A DNA stretch of 43,421 bases from Chara braunii (taxonomy: Eukaryota > Streptophyta > Charophyceae > Charales > Characeae): the NCBI GenBank assembly GCA_003427395.1, contig BFEA01000397.1, positions 285,491 to 328,911 of the forward strand, written 5' to 3'. Positions 33,904 through 43,421 of the stretch are shown here, piece after piece. How positions within the stretch are numbered: position 1 is the first letter of the stretch; every line of letters begins with the position of its first letter. The notes under the pieces are model-generated. The model ran no database searches, had not been told where the DNA came from, and saw only the letters and a program-made list of their open reading frames with translations. Both the position numbers and the translations under genes were made by a program.

Positions 33904-35934
33904 ATGTCTACATCAAGGGGCGAGGAACAGCCTACCGGGACCTCGGGAAGGGAATCGACGACCAAAAAGTCTTGGTCCGATCATATGCGCGCGAAATGGT
34001 ATGTTGACTGGCGCTGCGGGGATGAGAACGACCCCACGAGAGCGCCGTGCGGTCCGGTTCTATTCGTGGAAGATAGTAGACGCTGGAGAGTGCTTGGTTC
34101 GGTTGAGGGATCGAAAGCGGCTAGGAGTCACGACAAGATGTATTTCAAGCTGCACGTGGTTTATAATTCAAAGGGCGGCATCGTGGCTGCTTCCAAAGGG
34201 GCGGCCCTGTCGTGGGATCTGTTCCGGGGGTTCGGTGCAGGGGCCTTGAGGACCCCTATCTACACAGACCTCGCGGCTGAAGGTCTTGTTTCTGCTAGGG
34301 AGTTCTTCAACTTGTTGGAAAAGAGAGACGTCCACCTTGATGAACCCTGCCAGATCTCATGCGACCAGNCGTTGTCNCAGCCTGTGCAGATGTGCACCGG
34401 GTTCGAGTCAAGTGGTGCTCCGTCCGAGGGAGGAGATTTGGGTTCCGGTGCTTCATTCCAACTCCACTGCGGGGAGGAACGTGGTCGCTTNGACGACAGT
34501 GAGNNGGAAGAAGAGGAGAGAACGTCNGGTTCGCCGGTTAGAGGAGGAGACTGTAGGGTGCTGAGCATTCCGGGGGTTGCGATAAGAACACCGGTCCAGG
34601 AGNGGCCCTCGACGTCTGCCGGGGGTCACACAATGGGGTCGGGGGGGAGGCCTGCTGGCATCTTGTCCGGTGGATAAGAGGGTGAACAGCAGTCATCGCA
34701 AAAGAGAAGTGGAGATTCTCGTGGAGATTCGGCGGCTGCATCAAAAAAACAGAAGACAAAGGTCCCGCAGATGTCAGGGGGAAAAAGGAAGGGAGGGGAG
34801 CGGCATGTGGGCGCTGCGAGTCACAAACGCCCATCCTCGGCGCAGATTCAGCCCCTGTCCGTCCCTGTGCAGCAGANGGGTCCGATCGACATCGATGCGT
34901 CGTATTTCCTCGAATGGAAAGACGGCGTGCTCACAAAGCANGAGATACCCGTTAACCNGTCGCAAGTNGTCGACATCGGGGAGTGGGAAGCGGGGTACAA
35001 CCAACGTTCCTTGGATCCGNTGCATACACAGCTGATCATCGACGCGATGACGACGGCCTACTCGCAGGCCTCGAAGACTTACGAGCTTCCCACACTGAAG
35101 CTGGCGCCGTTGGGGCTGGAGAAACCGAAGCCGTGGGTGCGTGCACAGCGTCTGAAACCCGAGGGCTGGAAGGANGAGCTGGCGGACCAATACTACTACT
35201 ACGCTGTTGCCCGCTAGCATAACGCGGCCGCCGCCAGGACGCTGCTTGGCACANACATGGCGGTGAGGCACAACTTCGAGAGGTGGCCTGCGCGAATGGT
35301 GTACTTCTCNGATGCGGACTTCAAAGGGTATTTTCTGGTCAGCGCCGAGGATAACAAGAAGGACCTGAAGGCGCCTCCCAGACAGCAGAAACTTTCGATG
35401 AAGGACGTCCGGTGGTGCTGGAAGGAAAAGGGTTACCCCAGAGCTGTTATGGGGAACCCGAGCGGGAAATAGGCTGAGGTGGAGTCTTGGCGCTGGTTTT
35501 GTGAAGAAGCGCTTCAAAAAACGTCGTACAATCATTTGTGGACACTCGCTGACGACAAGACCGAGCAAGGCATAAGGAAGCAGAACGCTGCCCTTCGATC
35601 TTATTTCCCGCTTGCGATGGCCGGGGAGAGCGCGTGGAAAATGGAAATGGAATTTTTCGAGAAATGGGAGACGGGCAGGCTGCTGGCACCCGAAGGGGCG
35701 AAGTGGATCNCGAAGAAGAAGAAGGTAAAGGGCGTCAAGGCCGGTGTGAGCCACATCGAAAATGACAAGACCGGGCGAAAGGAGGTCGTCTACAACATCC
35801 CCGTCAAAGCGCCTCAAAAGAAAGGAAAAAAAGAAAAGGAATCCACGACTGGTTCGTCCAAGTCAACGAGTCAGATCCGCACTGNTGGAAAAGCATGGAA
35901 GCCCTCACGGACAATGAGAAATGTTGGCTGCTGA
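33904..35934 (+). CDS. N-terminal region with ParB/sulfiredoxin-like domain (interrupted by TAA and two TAG)
   Basis: The start ATG 33904 (MSTSRGEEQPTGTSGRES) follows a likely acceptor. One frame runs to 35934, broken by TAA 34675 (codon 258), TAG 35215 (438) and TAG 35470 (523). Residues 1-260 are an unknown domain followed by an acidic linker, and 260-320 are Ser/Lys-rich. Residues 327-530 fit a ParB N-terminal (Srx-like) fold: DIGEWEAGYNQRSLDP, a helix LIIDAMTTAYSQ, YYYYAVAR-[TAG]-HNAAAARTLLGT in place of the GERR/GHQR box, then VSAEDNKKDL in place of the EN..R motif. Helices follow (EVESWRWFCEEALQKTSYNHLW). The frame passes into the next ORF by a -1 shift near 35832. In bacteria and phages ParB domains are often fused to N6/N4 methylases, which fits what follows. 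The assignment rests on pattern reading. Confidence 0.55.
35826..35832 (+). promoter_or_regulatory. Possible -1 ribosomal frameshift site
   Basis: Seven A are read in the upstream frame as GGA AAA AAA, i.e. A AAA AAA, a canonical slippery heptamer. The downstream coding frame is exactly -1. A simple one-base indel in a homopolymer, by mutation or assembly error, would look the same. Confidence 0.35.
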
Positions 35935-38900
35935 GGAAGGTTCTCAACTGCGAGGTGGTGTGGGTGCAGACCGGCTCCTCTACGTTGGCAAAGCAAGGGA
36001 AGATGGGGATGCAAGAGGCAGTGCATCTGGTGAAGTGTGACCGCATCTTGGTGNGGTTATGGAACTACTACCAGTTCAAGTATGAGAATCCGCCCGACTC
36101 CGATTGGACGCGTTCGTATCCCTTCCTGCGGAAAAAANAGGCGATTTTGGCGCAGTTCAAAAGCCAGGGACTGGATGCAGCATTGTGGGATGGAAGCAGG
36201 AAACTCGTTGGAGACTCATCGTTGTTCAGAGACTGTCCCCCGCTCATGGGCTGCGAGGACGACAAGTCGATCAAGGCGACGAAAAAACTGGTTCTCAACA
36301 AGAAGTTGTCCATCGACTGGAAGAAGAAGGTCCTTTCCNTGCTGACCGGCANCAGGTCGAAGAGCATGGATGTCGNGCTCGCCGAAGGCATGGTGCATAT
36401 TCGGTGGCAGGACTCGGGGGATGTGACATCCATCGCCNCCTTCGGCGTCGATCCTCAGGAGGCGCAGATGAAGGTCATCGAGTTGGAGAAAGCGGTTGGG
36501 ATCACGAAATGCCACACTGCCGTTCTTGATTTGTGCGAGCCTGTGGACATCACACAGTGGACACAGCAAGCTTTCGAGAGTTTGAATGCCCTTCTAGAAC
36601 ATTTGTTCCCTTCGCACTGGACGGTCGTTGCTTTCGTCCCCCGGGAGCACGACTACTACTTCATGACCAGTCTGCGCCGACTGTCTGTTGTCAAGGCAAT
36701 GGCAGGAAAGTGGGTGAGGAGGCCGCATCAGAAGAAAAGCTTCGCGGTCGGCAACAACTTGTACTCTGTGGACGACCGCATGTACATCCTCTTCAAAGGT
36801 GANGACTTGTGNNAGAACATATNTGTGGTTTACGACGCAAGCTTGGAGGCGGGTGATGCTGCTGCTGTGGGGGCACATGTCAAAGTCACACCGATGGACG
36901 TCTCGGAGATGCCTTTCGAGCCTTGTGAATGGCCCCTGGTCATACCTGGCCNTGACCGCAAAGTTTACAAGGACATGGAACGGAACCCCGCGCAGTTGGC
37001 CCATCTGCTGGAATTCGTGTGCAAAAAGGGGAAGGGTGTCATGTTTCTCGGGAAGGCGCACGCGCAAGTCGTGTGGGAGGCTTTGAAGGGCAGTCGCAAC
37101 GTCATCGCNTTGGAGGGGAATTCGGAGTTGCTGCAATACACGTTGGATTTCCTGAAAGGCGCGGTNAACTCGGGAGCCCACCGCTGCGAGTTCATTTCGA
37201 GGACGGACAAACCGCGACGCGCTTGGGAGCCGGCCACGGACATGTGGTTCAAACTAAGCGAGAGGAAAAGGGATAGGATATACGAGTTCCTCTTCCAGGA
37301 GACGCGGCCCAGGAGGGTTAGTGACCCTGAGTATATTCGACGCAGGAAGCTCATGTTGGCGTTGCTGGACAACTACCACGATGCCTCGCGTTTGAATGCA
37401 AAGAACTTCCTGGACCGACTGGAGTGTTTGTACTTTGTCGAGTCGGAGCAGGAGCTCCNGGTCGCGAGTTACAGTGCATTGATTGACACGGACGAAGAGG
37501 CAATGACCGGAGTCATTTTCGACACGAATGTTCCAGAGAAGGATAGGGACACCGAGGAAATCGCCCTGAATTACCTCCCTGCTCCTGTTCTTCCGCCCCC
37601 GGGCTCCTCGACGGCAGGTGCATCGTCAACCCAGGCCACTCCAGCGTCGCCCGTTCGCAGGTCCACCCCCGACAAGAACCCCAGCAAGCTGTTGGCGAAA
37701 CTCACACCCCGTAGTGTTTCCCCGCCTCGCTTGCGTCCAAGGAGTGCAGTCCCGCCGGAACATCCTTCTTGGAAGGATATGTCCATTCACTTTGAAGGGC
37801 ACGACCACACTCGTTCTAGTGAAGCAGACTGGGGTCACGACATGATTTGGCACCCGGGAACGATCCACCCTGCAATCCGCGAAGGGGAGTGGATCATGGC
37901 CGTCGTGGACTCGGCTGGGGAGTGGGAGCCATGCTTGCGCCTTCCCAAGTCCGAGTACTTGCAACTCGCAAGCAGTGGTGTGGCGGATAAAGTGGCGTCA
38001 GAGAACCCCCTTTTCCAGGCCACCGACCCGGCCGTCGTTAAACACGCTGATCATTTGTTTCTGGAGCTTCAAGACAAGGGGTGGTTGGAACTCTCGGACG
38101 AGTTTTACGACTTCGATATGAGCCCTTCGAAGGGACGCGTGGACTGGAAGGTCCCCCTTGCGACGGGGTCGCAGGGGAGTGCGGGAGGGGGACCTCTAGG
38201 CCCTCCGGGCGGTGGAGGGGGTGGGGGANGCAGCAAGGGGACAGGAGAGGGCGCCACGTCAGGGGGATCGGTTGGCACTCACTACCAGGGCAGAACAGTG
38301 GAAACCGGCGGCCGGGTAGGGTGGTTGAACGTTGCTGACAAGACGACCGTCGGGGCCAGCAAATCGGCTAAGTTCGCCGACATCCGAACTTCTCAGAACG
38401 TGGAGCCGCCGCCTTTGGACGCTGCGAAGTCTTTTGGCGTCCGCGCTGCATCCACTACACATTGCTCGGCCCTCCCCTCGACAACTAAATTCGCCGCTTT
38501 CGTTGGCACCGGNAGAGGCTCGAGTGTCGTTGTTCCGATCTCCAGCGTCAAGTACAAGTCCGCCGCCATCCGGACGAAGCCTCGGGAGGTACACGATGGG
38601 GAGCTCGTCCTGCGCAGCGCCACAGGAGCAGAAGTGTCGGAAACGGGTGCCGAAACGAAGTCCGCCGGAATCCGCACTTCGGTTTCGTCCGGTGCGACGT
38701 CCGACGACTTTCCTACGTGGCAGGGGACTGCATCGGCCGTCGGAGATGGGCAGCCTGCAGAGTTCAATGCACGGTTGGATAGCGGGGCGCCGTCTGTGCT
38801 CTGCAATTTGAACTCCGCCGGTATCCGAACTTGCTGGGGAACGGACCTGCAGTCAGAGGTCGTCGGGCNGGCGGAAGATGAGACNTGTGCGGGGACAGAG

Positions 38901-39614
38901 GACTTGTCGACGGGAGTCGACGCGGGGCCAGTGGGAGGAGCTGATATGCGCGAGAGGCATGGGGGGAAGGAATGGGTACAAGTGGGGGACGACCAAGAAG
39001 AACTTGAATGGAAAGAAGGTGGGGAAGGAGCGGAAGGGGAGGATGAACGGCCGAAGGGTGGAGAAGATGCTGGCCGCGGTGAGTCGTCTGACTCGTTCGG
39101 ACACTTGTACACGATGCAACACGGAGGTGACGTCGACGACGAAGCGACGACGATGGTAATGGAGACTCAGGTGGGCATTGGCCTTTCCGCAGACCCGGAT
39201 GCCTGTGACGTGTAGCCGCTGGCGGCGGCAGTGCATCTCCGGGACGTGTGCGATGAGGTCGCCATGGCAGTGCGCCGGACAAAAACGACTCATCGAATGG
39301 ACGTCAACGACGTCACTGATTGCAAACTCCGCGAACAACAGGCCATATCAACTTCGTCCCCGCCTACAAAAACCGTCGGGCGCGTCGACACCGATCATTC
39401 CTTGGGCGCCGACTTGNAGACCCCGTCGCCCTGCTCTCCGACACTAGCAGACACCTTCCCTGGCGCAGCGGGTGGCGGGGTTGCCGGCTGCCAGCATCTG
39501 ACGTCCCCGAAAAAAAGCAGGGTGGCCACTCAGCCTCTCGCGGTGTTTGCCTTGCCCGCGCCCCGGTCTCCGATGAAGGAACGGAGGGAGAAACCGGCTG
39601 GTAAGCGTTACTGA
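35895..39614 (+). CDS. Permuted N6/N4 DNA-methyltransferase-like protein with Pro/Gly-rich, palindrome-bearing C-terminus
   Basis: The frame gives 1106 codons to TAG 39213, then stays open 132 codons more to TGA 39612. The likely continuation from the previous ORF is by -1 shift, since coding quality extends upstream (HDWFVQVNESDPH). Residues 207-420 follow the beta-class N6_N4_Mtase order: LDLCEP...W at 211-222 where DPPY/W is expected, a strand WTVVAFVP (242-249), GNNLYSVDDRMYILFKG (286-302), then NPAQLAHLLEFVCKKGKGVMFLGKAHA (364-390) and RNVIxLEGNSELLQYTLDFL (401-420), matching the P.ELLE..I...G..VLDPF.GSGTT...A...GR..I.IE block. Both DPPY and GSGTT are replaced, so catalysis may be lost. 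After residue 560 it is Pro/Ser/Gly-rich. Short palindromes encode KFADIRTS (826), KSAAIRTK (888), KSAGIRTS (922) and NSAGIRTC (973). Confidence 0.55.
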
Positions 39615-39619
39615 TCTTC

Positions 39620-40665
39620 GCCACGTCTGCACGTTTACGTCTCTAGAGTGCCAACGATGTCAGTCGACCATCCTGTCGTTGACGAGAGGACAAGTTCCGC
39701 CTTCCCATGGACAGTAGCGAAGACGGAGGTCTGTGCGGCCACAAAAAAGGATTGTTGACACTGGCCCAGGTCTCGCTGCNCCAAAATTCGAGCCGTGAGG
39801 GGCACACACAGATCAACCGGTGTTGGCCTCGACACAGCAAATGCGGATATCGGCGGACTACAACATTGGGTCCTTTCGGTACGACACACCTGCCTTGTCC
39901 GCGTCGTGTGGAGTGTGCTATTCTTTCCTCGGCAGGACAGGTTGTTGTGGTCCGCCGGTATCCGCACCACCATTGTCAACGACATGAGGAGAGCTTACAC
40001 ATTGTTAAGCTCGGATTCCGGCAGACTTTCATCCGCGACCGGCACACAGAGACTGACATCGTCACCCTTCCACAGTACAAGTGCCGATACCGGCGGACCA
40101 AACAACCCCTGCCGAGAAGATAAAACAACCCTTCTATCTGCTGGTTGTTTAAGTCCGCCGTTGTCCGCGCTTCTATTNTGGGTGTGTGATGTGCTTACTC
40201 TCTGATACTCCGCTGGCATCCGCACATGCGCAAGTGTCGGCTTTCCGTCTCCCGCCGACACTGGTCGTGACGACACCGGCGGTGTACAACACACAGACCT
40301 TCCGGTGGCCCGATCTTTTTAATGCGCCGGTATCCTCGCTTCCAGTGTCAGGGCCGGACGTGGTTGGTCGGTGTCTGCGCGTTGTGGCTTCTAGTCCACN
40401 GGAATCCGAACTTCGTCGTTTGCCGGCTTCCATCCTATTTGGCCTGATGTTTTCTTGCTTCGCGTTGTGCAGGGGTCTCAGGCTCGACTGCGCTCCTCGT
40501 CTTCGTGTCCAAAGGCTCACATGGTCCTCGCTGAACCCGACCACGTGATGACAAACTCCACTGGTTGGAGAGGCCATCATCTGCATGGCTATGTCAATAT
40601 TTTACTTTTCAACTTTCATCGAATCGTATATTCATTTCGGGTTCTGTCTTTCTTTTGTTTTACAG
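39620..40665 (+). other. Intergenic or intronic, palindrome-bearing; ends at a splice acceptor
   Basis: Short palindrome relatives (CTCCGCTGGCATCCGCAC, GTCCGCCGGTATCCGCAC and similar) recur near 39838, 39950, 40085, 40150, 40205 and 40393. A strong polypyrimidine tract with TTTTACAG ends at 40665, directly before an open coding stretch. The matching donor could not be fixed. Confidence 0.5.
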
Positions 40666-41057
40666 GGGTAGGGTCGACTCAGAAACGGAGGTCCTCCATT
40701 TTCTCGAAATATCCGGCACGAATGTTGCNGAAAGTCCCAGGGTTCACGACAAGACACAAGAATATGTTAAAGGCATCAGGGGTTGATGTCGAGACTGGGG
40801 AGAAGGACCATGTCGTGGCCATTGATGAATGTTTTTCCCTTCTGCCTCCGGAGAAGGGGACGTATCCGCGATCTGTGACTAGGGGTCAGGCCATGTATGA
40901 AAAATACTTAGCAGAGCATCGCGCGATGAGGGACAATCTTTAGAACACGATTTCTCACAACCCGGCGTGTGCATTGGTCGATGATGTGCAGTTGGCACCA
41001 GAGCACGTGGAGCCTGCGGGGGGATTTTCGATAACGCGATTGCGCCTTGAGTCTTGA
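40666..41057 (+). CDS. Small ORF or exon upstream of the Ulp1 protease, unknown function
   Basis: After the acceptor at 40665 a frame reads GVGSTQKRRSSIFSKYP, KVPGFTTRHKNMLKASGVDV, EKDHVVAIDECFSLLPPEKGTY and YEKYLAEHRAMRDNL. It has TAG at 40941-40943, then continues NTISHNPACALVDDVQLAPE...TRLRLES to TGA 41055. It is basic at first, then acidic. It overlaps the start of the protease frame by a few bases and may be the protease N-terminus joined by an unseen splice. I do not recognise a domain. Confidence 0.45.
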
Positions 41058-41062
41058 CGGTT

Positions 41063-41752
41063 ATGGGTGACATATTCCGAGGCTTGGAGCCACCTCATCA
41101 TGTTCTATCTACTTTCNGTAATGGTCAAGTGAGAATCACAGCTAAAGATCTGCTCACCGTCTTGCTTGTCGATGGGAAGCTCAACGATGAGGTGGTGAAT
41201 TTCTACATGGCGCTTTTGGGGTCGACTGCATGCATGACACGTCAAACATCATCAGGTCTTCGAGTCTTCAGCTTCAGTTCTTTCTTCTTCAGTAAGCTGC
41301 AACTTCATGGACACGGTGGGGTGGAAAGATGGNCTAAGAATGTAGATCTGCTTCACTTCGATATGATCTTCGTTCCGGTGCACAAAGACAATGATCACTG
41401 GATCCTCCTTTCCATCAATATGAGGGACAATGTCTTCGAGATTTTCGACTCCTATCCTCGTGTTATAGCAGATTCANGTTTTTACCTTAGTGTTTTCGAG
41501 TTGATTGTACAGTACTCAGAACGTCATACCTCACATGGCCGGTCGCCTAGGAGTTGGGAGTCTATGGCGGGTAACGTTGTTGTGGAAGGAGTTCCGAGAC
41601 AAGTTGACGGAGTTAGTTGCGGGGTGTTCATGTTGACGTTTGCAATGTTGTTGCAACGTGGTGATCGACCACCTTTCAGGTTCTCTTTTTAAGATATACC
41701 TGTAATTAGACGACAATTGGCAACATCTCTTTTGGAACACCATTGTCTTTGA
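41063..41752 (+). CDS. Ulp1/SENP-type SUMO protease (peptidase family C48)
   Basis: Cysteine protease of the adenovirus-proteinase-like fold, expected to cleave SUMO or related conjugates. From ATG 41063 the protein has the substrate-groove start KLNDEVVNFYMALL, then HFDMIFVPVHKDNDHWILLSINM with catalytic His112, FEIFDS with Asp129, and RQVDGVSCGVFML with Gln180 and Cys186. The whole catalytic set is present. The frame meets TAA at 41690, but the expected final helix follows it in frame (DIPVIRRQLATSLLE, as in other C48 enzymes) and ends at TGA 41750. C48 domains occur in many large eukaryotic transposons, including KDZ, CACTA and Mutator types, which fits its place near the right end of element B. 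Confidence 0.88.
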
Positions 41753-41759
41753 TTGATTT

Positions 41760-42395
41760 CTATGACTTCTGTACATTTTTTTGACTATATTTTATTCAAT
41801 GGCGATTGTTTTTGCTTAGACATGACATTACTCCACTGCCTTTCTCAGTGCAACTTCGTTCTCNTTTATTCGCTCAATTTCGAGTTCTGTTTAGGATGGT
41901 CGCTGTNTGTATGGTGGCATTTGTGGACTTTGTCATCTGCATCTTTTCTCGTGCGGTGGGACAAATTCTTATTGCGTTCTTTTCTCCGAATTTCACATAT
42001 AAGAACCTATAGTGTGCATAACAATTGAAATCATATGATATCCGAATTTCTTGTGCGGTATAATAAATTGGTGTGTTCATGCATAACAACTCCCGACAAG
42101 TGCATCAGTGTGCAGTTCGTTACGCGACCATCACTTGCTTTGTGATTGTCTCTAGTGCATTTAACAAATGACTTCGTGTTCATGTCTGGGACTTTTGTGA
42201 ATGGCCTGCTCAAGTGGAGATGTTGCTTGCCAATATAATCAACCCCCTTCTTTGTATGCATTTCATCACATAGCGAAAAAAACCCAAATATTATCAAACA
42301 TACATTGCATCACTTGAACAAAGTGCAATAGCGATGACATTGAGAAATGTATTATCCACCATGGGTTCGGTTAGGNCACCACGCTNATCAAATTT
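41760..42395. other. AT-rich, no gene recognised
   Basis: This is probably the 3' untranslated and flanking sequence of the protease. I see no repeat or coding signal. Confidence 0.4.
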
Positions 42396-42398
42396 CTT

Positions 42399-43110
42399 AA
42401 GTATAACAAGTATGGATCTCAACACACTTCCGCATGTTGGCTAAGTGCCTGGACGTGCTTGTCGCTATACTAAGTCTTCTAAAGTATAACAAGTATGGAT
42501 CTCAGCACACTTCCGCATATTCGCCAAGTGCCTGGCCGTGCTTGTCGCTATACTAAGCCTTCTAAAGAACACGAATCTCACCGAATCCATATAACCGACT
42601 CGCCNAGAGGATAGACATACCTGTGTTACTCAAAGATAACCGAAGCAAGCTTGTCCAACAAGGAGACAATCAAGGTGCTTCATAAAAGTGTTGTACAACA
42701 TCGATCCGGTTGTAATGCCTTGCTCATTAAATTTTTGAAGTATAAGAAGTATGGATCTCAACACACTTCTGCATGCGGGTCAATTGCCTGGGAGGATGGA
42801 CAGTCGCTATACTAAGCATTGTAAAGAAGACGAAATCTCACCAAACATCCATATGAGTATTAGATTTTCGGCCGAGAGGATGGACATGCCTACGTTACTT
42901 CGGGATAGTGGAAGCGAGTTTGTCCAAGAAGGATACAATTAAGCCGCCTCGCTCCTCACAATCCTAAAGAAGTACGGATCTCAGCACACTTGTCGAACTT
43001 CTCCGACAAGGACACAATCAAGGGACCTTGGTCCTCACTATTATAAACAAGTATGGATCTCAGCACGCTTCCGCATATGGGCCGAGTGGATGGGCATGCC
43101 TACATTGCTT
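42399..43110 (+). repeat. Right subterminal repeats
   Basis: AAGTATGGATCTCAACACAC followed by TTCCGCAT recurs near 42408, 42491, 42747, 42970 and 43049. The first two units are a tight tandem (83 bp) that includes GTGCTTGTCGCTATACTAAG. A second word, TTGTCCAA(C/G)AAGGA, is interspersed. The core resembles the left subterminal repeats in the same orientation. Confidence 0.7.
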
Positions 43111-43147
43111 ATGATGTAGCCAAAACTGAATTCGTTCGAAAAAGGGC

Positions 43148-43186
43148 ACAATATAATGTCCTATTTTAACGAATAACATGTTATAT
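43148..43186 (-). repeat. Right terminal inverted repeat of element B
   Basis: 43161-43186 is the exact reverse complement of 18215-18240. Just outside are ATATATG and a T run, then a 14-base G run before the satellite. Confidence 0.8.
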
Positions 43187-43230
43187 ATGTTTGTTTTTTT
43201 TTCAAGTTGGGGGGGGGGGGGGCTCGCCCA

Positions 43231-43421
43231 CCATGCTTCACCACACTCAAAACGCGCACTGCAGCAGCAAAGATGCGCGCATTAATTTTATTGTTTTACT
43301 AACCAATAGTCAAGAGTATCATTATTTTTTTTTTTTTTTCACAGGTTAGGCGGCAAGCTTCCCGTTGGACTTGGATCCATATCTTGCTTCACCACACACC
43401 AAACCCGCAGTGGCCCGCTAA
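43231..43421 (+). repeat. 150-bp satellite-like repeat, right block (cut by window end)
   Basis: It matches 17978-18175 in the same orientation with scattered differences. CTTCACCACAC recurs at 43236 and 43387, a period of 151 bp. Confidence 0.8.

Larger units (their letters stand above)
18215..43186. mobile_element. Candidate ~25-kb DNA transposon (element B) with transposase, ParB/methylase-like and Ulp1 genes
   Basis: The ends are a perfect 26-bp inverted repeat (18215-18240 and 43161-43186, starting ATATAACATGTTATTCGTTA), with weaker likeness for about 13 bp inward. Both ends carry subterminal repeats of a related consensus (GTATGGAT..CA...CACTTCC). Both are flanked on the outside by the same 150-bp satellite in direct orientation, as expected for insertion into a satellite array. 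Inside are a DUF7869-like transposase (minus), two members of an orphan family, a ParB-like/permuted methyltransferase-like region and a Ulp1 protease (plus). ATAT abuts both ends and could be the target duplication, but the terminal sequence makes the exact boundary ambiguous. A nested or composite origin is possible given the large tandem arrays inside. Confidence 0.55.

Overview
This is nuclear DNA from a eukaryote. It has no bacterial-style operons. Probable spliceosomal 3' splice sites are visible, together with decayed transposon genes, a Ulp1-type SUMO protease, retrotransposon gag remnants and very dense repeats. The transposase families and the base composition fit a repeat-rich alga or plant-like genome (a charophyte such as Chara, or an ulvophyte green alga, are my best guesses), but no single-copy host gene fixes the taxon. 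Scattered single Ns and an N/poly-A patch near 17.8-17.95 kb point to a draft assembly.

Layout. 1-2.4 kb: G-rich unique sequence and a broken LTR-retrotransposon gag. 2.66-12.7 kb: a decayed DNA element (element A). It has a terminal motif at 3042-3085, a duplicated orphan gene at 4.57-5.52 kb, a DUF7869-like transposase pseudogene on the minus strand (5.8-8.8 kb), tandem duplications (8.98-11.5 kb) and a frameshifted copy of a second orphan family (11.76-12.70 kb). 13.2-14.3 kb: seven short palindromes. 14.3-16.2 kb: no gene recognised. 16.3-17.25 kb: about twelve stem-loops with the same loop and different but complementary stems. 17.97-18.2 kb: 150-bp satellite.

18,215-43,186 is bounded by a perfect 26-bp inverted repeat and looks like one ~25-kb DNA transposon (element B). 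From left to right it carries subterminal repeats, orphan family copy B2 (minus), a DUF7869-like transposase (minus), a 1.2-kb tandem array with foldback hairpins, an 80-bp palindrome array, orphan family copy C2 (plus, the most complete), a long ParB-like plus permuted N6/N4-methyltransferase-like coding region (plus), a small ORF and a Ulp1/C48 protease (plus), and right subterminal repeats. The same 150-bp satellite resumes outside the right end. A transposase, a DNA-modification-like protein and a SUMO protease inside one pair of inverted repeats is the most interesting system here. It recalls the gene mixtures of KDZ and other large eukaryotic transposons, but with a ParB/methylase fusion of bacterial or phage type.

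Two genome-wide oddities cut across the window. First, about forty copies of a short palindrome (arms near GAAGTCCG / CGAACTTC) lie between genes and also in frame inside the long ORF, where they encode 'KSAGIRTS'-like peptides. Second, the better-preserved genes are interrupted only by TAA or TAG, at positions where Gln would fit, and end at TGA. This suggests stop-codon reassignment, readthrough, or C-to-T decay. All functions are inferred from reading the sequence; no database search was possible.
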